Made by a program: the position numbers and the translations under genes. This document shows, in pieces, positions 1-11,127 of a DNA stretch of 64,000 nt. The stretch comes from Buxus sempervirens (lineage: Eukaryota; Streptophyta; Magnoliopsida; Buxales; Buxaceae), in contig OX387185.1 of assembly GCA_947561395.2 (NCBI GenBank), forward strand, positions 46,510,602 to 46,574,601, read 5' to 3'. Within the stretch, counting starts at the first letter, position 1, and the number at the start of each line of letters is the position of its first letter. Under the pieces are notes generated by a model. That model had not been told where the DNA came from. It made no database searches and was given only the letters and a program-made list of their open reading frames with translations.

Positions 1-1189
1 AATTTCCATTTCATGTCCCATCTAAGACACAAAAGAAATCACCAAAATTACACCTTGGATTCTTAGGTTGAAGATGCCTAAGAAAGAGCTTATGAAACTC
101 AGCTCAATTAACATTCATGAACGGTATGAATCATCTCACCTTCGTTGTACACCTTTCAGGAGAATATTTCAATTATTTCTCTAGGTATACCATTTAGAGT
201 AAAAAGGCCTACCAGAAATAGACACTGTTTTCTAGCAAAGATTTCTTTCCATATTGGTCACTCACTTCCTTTGTTTCAGCATTGGTGATGCATGTGTAAT
301 AACTCCACATATCTCAGCAACTTTTTTCCTGGAAACAATATAATTATTCAAAAGAACCTTAAAAAGTCATGATTTTTTTAATCTTTATGTGTTTTGCAGT
401 AAAATTATATCTATTAGAAGGCTCCCACCAATATCTTTATAATAATATACATTTTCAATAAGTTTTAGTGAATTTATTGATTTTATTTTAAAACTGTTGA
501 TAGAAGGATAAATACTAAAAAAATTTTTTTGAACAGAAATTGTTTGTTCTTAATATTTTTTAAACTAAAAATAAGAATTTTTTAACTTTTTTCTTAGTTA
601 AACACGTGTAGGAGTACTATATGTGCCACCCTCTTGTATTTTCTAAGGAAAGAGGCCGTACAAATATTTTTTAGTTCCAAAGAATTATGAACCTCCAGAT
701 GATATTGTGTGGGAATTCATAAGAAAAAATTGGATGATAATCAAAAATAGCATTAGAGGTTTGAAACATCCCCTTTCTTATTATCAATAAATATTAGAAA
801 TCTATAGTCTTATAAAGGAGATAAAAATCTTTATTTTCACATCTTTGGGGAATCTGAAAACCTCAAATATAAAGAGATGCTGGCCTTATTGGCACAATGG
901 GGAAAGGATGGGCAACAGGGAGCTGAGTTTGGTAGGATATAAATTGCTATACCTTTGTAACAGGTCACTCTATGTAGGCATCGTAACTTAACACCCTAGA
1001 AATCCTCCCAAACTCCCAATGTTATATGTAATCACCTGATTAGAAACCATAGCTGATATAAGTGGAAAGATAACCAAAAATATATATTTCTAGGAGCAAC
1101 ATATTTTTTCTCTAAGACATAAAGATAGGGAGATGCACTTTCCCCATTCTTTTTTTTTTTATATAGTTAGTTTATTATAATTATGTAAT

Positions 1190-2560
1190 CACTGGTCAAC
1201 TTTTATGCTGGCCAAAGGATTGGGGCTTCTTTTGGGCTTTAAGGTTGAAAATGATGAAATATATGTGGTTCAGTTGAAACTGCAGATGACACATTGATAC
1301 CTTTGTCAGACTCTCATAACCAACTTAGAGCATTTAGATGCATTCTTTGGTGCTTTGGGCAGTTTTCAAACATTGCATTAATTTATCGACAAATGAATTA
1401 ACCGCAGCGGGGAAGTTGATATGTATGAATGAGCTAGCAATCAATTTGTGATGTCTCTAGTGAAATCTTTACCTTTGAGGTGCCGGGGCATGCCCATGGG
1501 AGTTTCTTAGAAGAGGAATTGACATGGATAAAGTAGTTGAAAGATTCAAAAAATGAAAAATAAGATAATAAAAGAAAGCTATCACGATGGAAACAATTGT
1601 TCCTCACAAAAGGAGGTAATTTAGCACTTGGGTTTCGCAAAATAGTCTCTCTCCTTATTCACGATACCAGTGTCAATAGCAGAAAAATTGAAAGTATTAG
1701 AAGGGATTTTTATTGGCAGGGAAGGAGTGACAAATTTGAATTCCATGTGGTCAAATGGAGAAAGATCTATATACTTGAATTAGAGGGGTGGTCTTGGACT
1801 TCTGGGTTGCAGACTTGTATTCTAGTACACAAGTCATTGTTGGGGAAGTGACTGGCAGTTTTGGTGTGGAGAAAGATAGTCAATAGAGAAAGTAATTGCC
1901 GCAGTGTATGGTGAGGAGAACCGGTTGAGATAGAGAACAAGCAAAGTTGTGGAAAGGCACAGGGTGGGATTACCGAAAGGAATGGTCACGGTACAAGAAT
2001 CCTTCTGACAAAGCGTTGAGCTTTTTGGCAGAGAAAGGCTCTTCACTTGCATTCTGGTCAGATTGGAGTGTGGAAAGAAACTATTATACCTTTCTTTCCC
2101 TCAGTGTTTTCAAGTAAGGGTCAAAAAATAAGATGTGGTAAAAGATTTATTTGGTAATGAGAAATGTGATGGCATGAAGACAGTCCGGATCATGGTATGT
2201 TGGATCCTTCAAAGAAATTAAAAGTGAAAACCTTCTAAACTTTTTTATTGGTTCATGGGAGATAAAGATTACGTTCCCCTTGGTGGTTGGTAGTCCATTT
2301 TGATCAGAAATATTCCTCAAAGGTAGCTTTTTTCATTGTTAGCGGCCTTAAACAAAATTCTGAAAATTTCTCAGCTATTTTCAAGGAACTGATACATCCG
2401 AAATAGATGTATACTATGCTGCAATAAGGAAGAGTCAGTGGATCATATATGTATTGTTCATTTGCATCAAGGGTGTAAGAAAAAAATAACCTGAGGAGAT
2501 TGAAATTAAAGTGGTGCACATGAGAAAAGGTCAAAGTTCTGTGTGAGCAGAAAAACATTA
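1190..2560 (+). mobile_element. L1-type LINE remnant in HAC copy A intron
   Basis: Broken pieces of a non-LTR reverse transcriptase/ORF2 C-terminal region can be read on the + strand in several frames. An [20 protein letters not shown] stretch near 1285-1350 matches the RT catalytic ADD block and the following helix. The WRKIY...GGLGLLGLQ...LLGKW region near 1760-1850 matches the common plant L1 motif GGLGI...ALLGKW. A Cys-rich C-terminal piece with ESVDHI lies near 2410-2450. Frames change and stops interrupt, so it is dead. The same remnant is in HAC copy C at about 47560-48910, so it was there before the duplication. Confidence 0.75.
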
Positions 2561-3102
2561 TATTCAGTGTTTGATATGAGATTATTCAACTAGATAATTT
2601 TGCGAGCAAAAGGCAGCACAATGGTTCAGTGGATAGGAAGACTGTGCTATATCAAAAAGATCAGGAATTACTTAATGGAAATATTTACTGATAGCTGGTC
2701 CTTTTTTTCTTGAGGTTTAACTTGATTATCAGCTGTTGTTTGGGTGAAAAGCTAATATGCTATACTATCCTTATACATGGAGTGTGGTATTTAGATGAAA
2801 TTTTTACAAAACACAATCATTACAGGTCTCTTTAACAATCCAAGAGGAAAAAAAAATGCTTTGCTCAAATTGGGTACTGTTTCCAATTATAATAACGTAA
2901 TCATGCTTGTTTTAAATGCTAGGGTACATTTATTAGTATATTTATGGGCGTCTTTAGGATATCAATATTCCTCTTTTATCGTAAAATTGGTTTTATGCTG
3001 ATAAGAGCTTATGCAATGTTTTTTTCACTTCTCTCTATCTGATGTTCTCTAAGTGTTTTTTTTTCCCCTAAGCATTCTTCTGTTTTTTTTTCCCCAAAAC
3101 AG

Positions 3103-4897
3103 AAGAAATCAAACACAGAGATGGACAATGAAGCTTCTCATTCAATGAACGAGAATTCATGCCAGTTGTGTGGAGCAATGAAGCTTATGTTTGAGCCACA
3201 ACCATTATATTGCACATGCTGTGATGCTCGTATCAAGCGTAATGTAATTTACTATAGCACATTAGATGACATCAGTACACGCCATTGTTTTTGTAAATCG
3301 TGCTATGATGGGAATCAACTTTCTATCCGAGTTGGAGGGCTTGATTTTTGCAAATCTGAACTTCAGAAGATGAAAAATAATGAGGAAATTGAAGAACCTG
3401 TAAGCAATATCTTTCCTTCTCAGATTTATTGAATATAAATACTGCTGTAAAAGATTCTTTGCTTATCTTTCTTGGATGTTTTTTCTTGCAGTGGGTTCAA
3501 TGCGATAGATGTCGAGGTTGGCAGCATCAGATATGTGCCCTTTTCAATGAGAAGAGGAATTTTGCAAACACCGAATACATTTGTCCAACTTGCTACATGG
3601 AGGAGCTAAAAACTGGAAAACGTGAACCATTACCACCGAGTCTTGTTCCTGGGGCAAAAGATTTACCAAGAACAGTGCTCAGTGACCACATAGAGAAAAG
3701 ACTGTTTAAGTGTGTCAGGCAAGAGAGAAACAAATTGGCAAAAGCTAAGGGGATGGATCTTGATGAGGCAAGTTTCTCTTTGTTTAAATGATCAATAGCA
3801 TATAAATTACAATGTAATGGTAATTTATCTTGCGTGGCTTTCTTTTTATTGATGATTTACTTGTGTACATTCTTTCTCTACGTAATGAAATTTTATAAAA
3901 AAAGCATGAAAGTTTTGAAAGGGTTTGTGATCTCCAATGCTGTTGATGCCATTTTGTTTGCTTTTGTCCTCACAAATCTCATGGATGACTGGAACTGAAC
4001 TTTTTGTCCCCACCCATGAGCATGGACTCACCAATCTGTCTCCATCCACCTGGTCTAGGAATCCATTAAATGTACTGGGTCCACAGTCCTTTACTATAAC
4101 GCATGCTATTTCTGAGCACATTGTAGTAAGATATATGGTTAGGCTCATCATACTATAGCTGATGGACAGTTTATGTATAATTTTAACCTGATTGCTAGGT
4201 GCCAGAAGAAGAAGATCTGGTTGTCAGAGTGGTTTATTCTGCTAACAAGCAGTTGAAAGTGGAGCAACATTTTCTAGACTCCTTTCATTTACAGAATTAC
4301 CCAGCAGAATTACCTTATAGATCAAAGGTAAGAATGAACTCTGCACGTTAGTTTAAAAGAGATTGTCATATTAAAGGAGTGATATTGACACGCACCTTAG
4401 TTTAAAAGAGATTGTTATATTAGAGGAGTGATTTTGACAATGTTATGAAATTTTTTCTGTAGTTCATTCTGTTGTTTCAAAAGATTGAAGGGGTGGATGT
4501 ATGCCTTTTCGGAATGCAAGTCCAAGAATATGGTTCAGAATGTCCTAATCCAAATCAACGTTGCATATACCTCTCCTATCTTGATTCAGTGAGGTACTTT
4601 ATGCCAGATGTGAAGACTGTGACTGGAGTACCTCTCCGTACCATTGTTTACCAAGAAATACTGGTAATTTTGCTATTTTGTCCCTACATTATGATTAACC
4701 CAATCCTTTTGCACTTCTTTTTTATAAGTTAATTTTCCTTTCTTGTTGTCTTCAGATGGGGTATTTGGATTATTGCAAGAAAAGAGGTTTCACACGATTC
4801 TACATATGGTCTTGCCCGCCTTTGAAAGGGGAAGATTATATTTTTTATTGCCATCCAGAGATTCAGAAGAGACACAAGCCCAACAAGCTACAGCAGT

Positions 4898-4942
<45 letters not shown>

Positions 4943-7818
4943 ATAGAACATTGCAAACATGCACACGTATGTCATTATGTGTTTGCTTGTCCATGTATAC
5001 TCTGTGCTCTGACTAAGCATGTTTCTCACATTTACAGGTACCGAGAAATGTTAAGAAAAGCAGCTGAAGAAAACATTGTGGTGGAAGTCTGTAATTTATT
5101 TGACTATTTCTTTGAGCAAAATGGAAATGTTGAGGCCAAAATAAGAGCAACTCGTTTGCCATACTTTGATGGTGACTATTGGCCAAGTGCTGCTGAGTAT
5201 TTGATCCAAAAAATTGAAAAGGATGGTGGAGGAAAATTACATACAAGGAAGAAATCAACTTGCAAGAGGACTCTAAGATCCATGGCAGACACAGATTCCT
5301 CCAGCAGTGTCACAAAAGAAAAAGATATTATTCTAGTGAAAAAGGTAAACTTTTTCTCTAACTTTTCATTTATAATCTTAATATTCTAAATCTAATGGTC
5401 ATCGTGTAGGGGATTGTTTTCAGGGTTTTGGGAATCTGGCCCTTGTAAAATAAGCCTTCCAATGAATGCTATATCAGTTTCATAGTCAAGTAATAGCCTA
5501 CACCACATAGAGGGTTGCAAAACAAATGAATATTGAATAAATTACTGAAAAGATTAAATAAAATCACATGTGATTTATAGTGTTAATGAGTCAGTCATGA
5601 GCCAGGCACCTGTGACCACCAAGGCATTGCTTGCCTAGTGCACTGCTTATATTACAAGCATAGGGAATATAAGCATGTGCATCCAGTTTGTATACTACTT
5701 GTGTATTAGTATTCATTTGCTGTTGAGAATGGTATATAAGAGTTATTTCCTTGTGTTGATCTCCCTTTATGTACAGATAGTAAAGATATATATATATATA
5801 TAAAGCTACTAAATTCAATTCTCTTGCAGTTTTTTTTTTATGTTGCTATTATGCTCTTATGCATGTTTGAATTATTCTCTATATGGTCAATGTTTAAATA
5901 AATAAAATTTGCTGCCTGATTAGAGTTGTTAAATTATTGAATGAGATGGAATGCTACATTTGTTACATCATTGAATTCATGTAATTTAAGTTGCAAAAGT
6001 GCATCAGCTTCATTTCATCAATTTTCTGATACTTCCATCAACTCAATCACATTTTTATGTTATGTTCCATTTCCTAAGGGAAATTAGCCCTGACATAAGA
6101 ACCATGTGGACCTGCAAGTTCTTTGCACCTCAATATTTCGAGGCCCTTGTATCTTAAGTGCATTTTCTCTTGAACTCGTTTCATGGTACTTTTAGATACC
6201 TGATCCAAAGATTGTCTTTTACCTACCAAAGAATAGATAGAAAGCAATATGAACGGCACAATTCGTGTTTGCTTGATTAGCCACTTTCTTGTGAAAGAGG
6301 TATTGTATTCTATTCGATTTCATTCAAAGATAGGTTTTTTAAGGTTTACCTCATTCCTGTATAGCGTAATTACACTGTGCTAGTAATTAAATGAAAATTC
6401 AAGTTATGCTGTTTGTTTTCAAGTCCACATTTAAGATTCAGAATCAATAGCATGGATCCTCTTTGAGAAGCTGAAATTCTATGTTGCCTGTTTTGGTGGG
6501 TTGGACATGTATCAGACGCGGGATGAATTTCCTGCGTACCTGAAGATTAAGTCTTCAAAACAAAGCATCCTTGATCTGAATGGGAGTGGTGCCTAAAAAG
6601 AAACAAAGGATGGAACTTCTCCATGCGTATTGTACAGCTCTGAGAGTGAACACTAATAATAAGATCAACTTACCCTTTCAGACCTCTACTTTTGTTGTAT
6701 TTAACTTAAGAAGTGTCAGCACACACACGGTGATGCAGGATTGCTCTGAAAGGACAAATTGGGTTGCTGTAAACTCTGGAAAAGCAACCTTATTCTTCAA
6801 ATTTTCAAGACAAGAATAAATTATCGAACACTTATATCAGTATTTTGAAGGAAAACAATAAAAGAATTTTCTAATAATGGTCTTAGAGTATAGAACTGTG
6901 GATAGCCTTGAAGTAGGAAATAGTGGCAAGCTTGAGTCTTAAAATGAGAAGTCAATGAACCTACATATTGCATTATTGTTCAGCATAAAAAATCCTTTAA
7001 CTCAATAACATTCATTTCTTGTGAGGAAAAAAATTTAAATTCATGTTAATTAATGGGCTAAATAAAACTTCCTAGGCAAGTAAAAACCTTTTAGAAACAA
7101 CTGTTTAAGTTTTGTTATGATCTAGACAAATTTCCAAAATAGGAAGAATATATGCAACCATGAAAAGTCAACTTTCCTAATGAATAGATTTCATACTTTT
7201 AAGACATAATTTTCCTTTTTGAGGGAAACCTTCTTTTAATCCTATTACTTGTATTAAAACGTATTTTTAAAAAACCAATGGGTCCCATCCTTCATAAAAA
7301 CAACCAAGCATGATAAAGAAGCTACAGTCCAGCTATAATTACCCCTTTTTTTATCAAACCCCTGCATCTCAATGATATGTGACTTAGAAAAGGGGAAGCT
7401 AAGGTTTGATGCTAGAGTAAATTACTCCAGTAATCTCTAAGTTTCTTTGGGCTATAAAGCAGCTCTCTCACCAACATGCGCACGTATAGTCCTGACCCCA
7501 ACTAGATAGAATAAAGCATTTTCTTGTTGAGTTGCATATGTGTGCGTGTTTGTCTGTGTGTGTGTGTGAATGTACGTGCATATGCATCCTTTATTTAATA
7601 AGATGCATGGCATGTGAATTACCTTTCAGAAAAAAGCTACTTTATAACTACTTTATTAATAATCTATCTATGTCATGTAACAATTGTTATATGGCATGTC
7701 CATATCTTGTAGTTGTTATATGGTTGGTAAATATCTTTGCGGTAAAACTACTCATGATCTTGTCTAGTTCTTTTTCTTCCCGTAATTATGTATGCTGATA
7801 GTGGTACATTTGATTACT

Positions 7819-7852
<34 letters not shown>

Positions 7853-10800
7853 CATGACAGAATCCACTCGGGACTTGGAGTCTTGTGATTTAGAGTGATG
7901 TTTGATCCTCTCAAGTCATATTAGTTACTGGTTGTCATAAGAATATTTGGGAGCCAGTGTTGTTAGCTTTTATTACATGGGTAGTTATTCAACTAAGCTA
8001 GTGTAACAGCAAACTCAAGAGTGGCCAAGTAATTGAGTCAAATGACTCAATAAGCTCTGATCATCTTGAATTTAATCCCTTCCGGTGATTATTTGCTATT
8101 GCACTTTTATTGAAATTGATTCTGATTGTTGTTGGTCTGCAAGAAGCTTGATCAATTTCATCATCAGGCTGAATTCGTATTTGACAAAAATCTCTAGATA
8201 ATCACATAGCACTAGAAAAGGATAAGGATACATATATCCTTTAATTTGGATCTTTGTGCTAGTTTTAGGACAATGAAAACTGAAATGGATTTTCTGGCAG
8301 CATATTCCCGTTGCCTCTTTTTTCCAGCTTTCAGGGAATTCTGTATTTTTGTAGTCTCAAAGCACAAAAAAGACTCATCATCTTCACGATAAGATCCAGA
8401 ATATTCTGCAAAAGAGACAATGATCACATGCATATGTTTAACAATCAATAATTCAATGATTTGTCGTTATCACATCAAGTCCACCTTCTTATTGTGTGAG
8501 TTTCTGATGGTTAATAATCATCTGTTTTTTCTTTGTTCAATTCATGTGTGGTTCAATGAGGTTATGAGGATTTTTTCTTTTTTCTAATTTTTGACCTCTT
8601 GCCTCCATTGATAGTTGAAGGAAACCATCCGCCACCGGAAGGAAGATTTTATCATGATCCAGTTGCAGTTTTCTTGCACATGCTGTTGTGAGGTGATACT
8701 ATCTGGAAAGAGATGGTTTTGCAGCCTTTGCAGAAATTTTCAGCTTTGTGAGAAGTAAGCAATTTCTCTGACACTATTTACCAGTCCTTTAGAATTTTTA
8801 CTTCAATCAGAAATAATACATCTTCTCTAGCACTGATGCATCTCATCAGAGCAATATTGTTATGGTACCAACTTATCAATTAGTGTAAATTTCCTTTTAT
8901 TATGTTACTTATGAACACTTTAAAATCTGTGCAACCTTAATGTATTTGATTCTAAATTCTTATAACCTCTCAAGTCTTACGTAATATAAGAATGTAACTA
9001 CCATATTTGGCATGGAAAGCATGTGGACAAGTAGGATATATCAACTAAACATCCATATGTATATTTAAATCATTGTTCTCGTACTGGTTTGTCTCACCAG
9101 CTACACTTTCATCTAAATAAATAGTAGCTTCTTTAATAGCCTAAAGATCGGTCTTACTTCCAGGATTAAAATTTTCTGAAGTATGTTTTATTGTCGTTAC
9201 CTTCTGAAGAATCAATTCTTTTTCCCTATAAAAATTGTAATTATGAGAATTCTCCTGCAAACTACTTCTTGGAAAGAATCCTTATATGACAAGTATGACA
9301 TGCGATTTAAAGATTCTAGATCTTTAAAGTTTCTAGATAGGGATGCCAATGCTTTGGTTAAAACTGATAAACCAAACCTATTAGGGTTGGTTTTAGGTTT
9401 TTATTAATTGGTTTCGGTTCAGTTTCAGTTTTATACTCTTTTAAACTGATTCGTTTTCAGTTTGGTTTCAGTTTCAAGGTCATATCAAACCTCATTGACT
9501 ATATATATATGCAAATGTTTTTTAAGTTGGACCATCAACTAGTGATGGTTCAGTTTATTGGTTAAAACAGATAAATTGAACCAAATCTATTAGGGTCGTT
9601 TTTGTGTTTGTATTAATTGGTTTTGGTTTTATATATTTATCAGAAAGCAATTTGGTTTCAGTTTGTATTTTACACATGTTGTTTCAGTTTTGGTTCAGGT
9701 TTTGATCTTCTTCAAAACCGAAAAGAAACCGAAACATTGCCATCCCTATTTGTAGAAAATGTAAGGTTACTGACAGTGGATGTCTGAGAATGTAGTGGGA
9801 AAGTTTGTTCACAGTTTCCTTGAGTTTTTAAATAATAAAGTATAATGTAACTTTCAACATTTATAAATTTGGAACTTTTTCTTTACGTTTTAATAAAAAG
9901 TATCAAAAGAAAAAAGGCACCTCAATTCTAACTTACTAGAAGTACATACAGAGAAACTATAGGTCCTAACCGAGACAGTTTCTGAAACTTTTGTATTTGA
10001 AGAATTCAGTTATTTTAGGGTACTTATCAAGACAAGCGACATGAAGTTTTCAAACCATTTTGCTTTTCTATGGCCAATATTATATGTATGGATCGATGGA
10101 CAAAGTAAAATTCACCTACATGGACATTCAAGATTGATACAATGCTATTTGGCTTTTGGATCATAGGTTCATTTTTCTTTTCTTTACCCGAGACAAATAC
10201 ATAGCTTGATTTCTAAATATATTAGAACCCACAACCTCATCAATCCCACTGAAGGGATCAATCTGGTCAAATGTCAGCTTGATCAGTTATTTTTCCATTT
10301 AATTGAACAACTTTCTTTTGTTTGGTGAAAATATATTGAGAACCTTAAGTAAAATTCTGAGAAAACTATTAATTTCAGTAAGTCGGTTAAAACCTCACGC
10401 ACTAGAGCTAATGTTTTGCATATATAATCTATTAAGTGGAACCCTTCTAATGGTTGATTCTGTTCCTTCATGAACTTGACTCAAAAATAAGGGTTTTTTT
10501 TTTTGTCTTTGTTCTCCTAGGTATTTGTTCCTTGGAGTTTAATTGCTTCCCTATAGCATTTACTAATAAGTCATGTTCACAACCACCCCTATTATTTGAA
10601 AAAGTGACTATTTTGTTGAGTTCTTGGTGGATATTTTTGTTGTTGGGTGTATGGTTTATTACTTCTGACTGCTTATATTTCTTTTGGCTACAGGTGTCAT
10701 GATGCAAAGAAATACCGTAATATTCAATGCTGTAACTACAGAAAAAAAGGACATCTACTCTCTCAGGTAATTTGGAAACCCCAAATTCCAGTCATCACCA

Positions 10801-11127
10801 AGTGATCCTCTAGTTTATGGGTGCTCTGGATGTATGTTCACCTATTGAACCTGTATGAATTCAGACGATTGATTAAATATTTATGTTTCTTTTTCGTAAC
10901 TTCTTCAGGATGTGGTGAATGATGTTCTGTTTGATACGGAGGATAGAGATGACATTCTAGATTCTAAATTATTTGAGAGTCGGAAAACTTTTTTGAGCTT
11001 TTGCCAGCAGAATCAATATCAATTTGATACACTTCGACGGGCCAAGCATTCGTCAATGATGATCCTTTACTATCTCCACAATCCAATGACTCTTGATGGC
11101 ATGAATGGTCGAAATGATATCATGTGA
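3103..11127 (+). CDS. HAC copy A: p300/CBP-type histone acetyltransferase, C-terminal exons (5' part outside window)
   Basis: Predicted nuclear histone acetyltransferase that would use acetyl-CoA to acetylate histone lysines as a transcription co-activator. Exons read by eye: 3103-3399, 3492-3767, 4199-4327, 4463-4663, 4756-4898, 5038-5344, 8615-8754, 10694-10766, 10909-11127; phases join into about 594 open codons ending in TGA. Order of parts: Cys-rich region plus PHD finger (CQLC, then [18 protein letters not shown]), HAT core with [11 protein letters not shown] and the [14 protein letters not shown] block, then a ZZ-like finger ([18 protein letters not shown]), and a tail with [12 protein letters not shown], a HAC signature. 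The Asp of LDS and Tyr of EDYIF match residues important in p300. The 5' exons (KIX-like part) must lie upstream of base 1. No second ZZ or TAZ2 finger follows, although Arabidopsis HAC1 has them. The intron after 3767 starts with GC. No break was seen, but expression is unknown. Confidence 0.88.
4899..4938 (+). repeat. (CT)n microsatellite at a 5' splice site, HAC copy A
   Basis: The intron after the exon ending at 4898 begins GTCTCTCT and runs straight into about 18 CT units, followed by GTATATAG. In copy C the same tract is roughly twice as long and ends in TTTATATATAG. Confidence 0.9.
5345..8614 (+). other. Large intron of HAC copy A
   Basis: Intron of about 3.3 kb between the HAT-core exon ending ILVKK and the ZZ exon starting [12 protein letters not shown]; the joined sequence lines up with Arabidopsis HAC1 without a gap, so no exon is missing. 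It has (TG)n near 7550, a (CATA)n run at about 7820-7850, and a 160-bp coding-like stretch at 6436-6597 that copy C largely lacks. Short open frames here, such as the region near 8270-8390, are not supported as exons. Confidence 0.7.
9338..9748. mobile_element. hAT-type MITE in intron of HAC copy A
   Basis: 411-bp non-autonomous element rich in GGTTTTGGTTCAGTTT-like motifs. It starts TAGGGATGCCAATG and ends CATTGCCATCCCTA, giving terminal inverted repeats. The 8-bp flanks TTTCTAGA (9330-9337) and TTTGTAGA (9749-9756) match at 7 of 8 positions, as expected for a hAT target duplication. The orthologous insertion is at 55313-55734. Confidence 0.8.
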
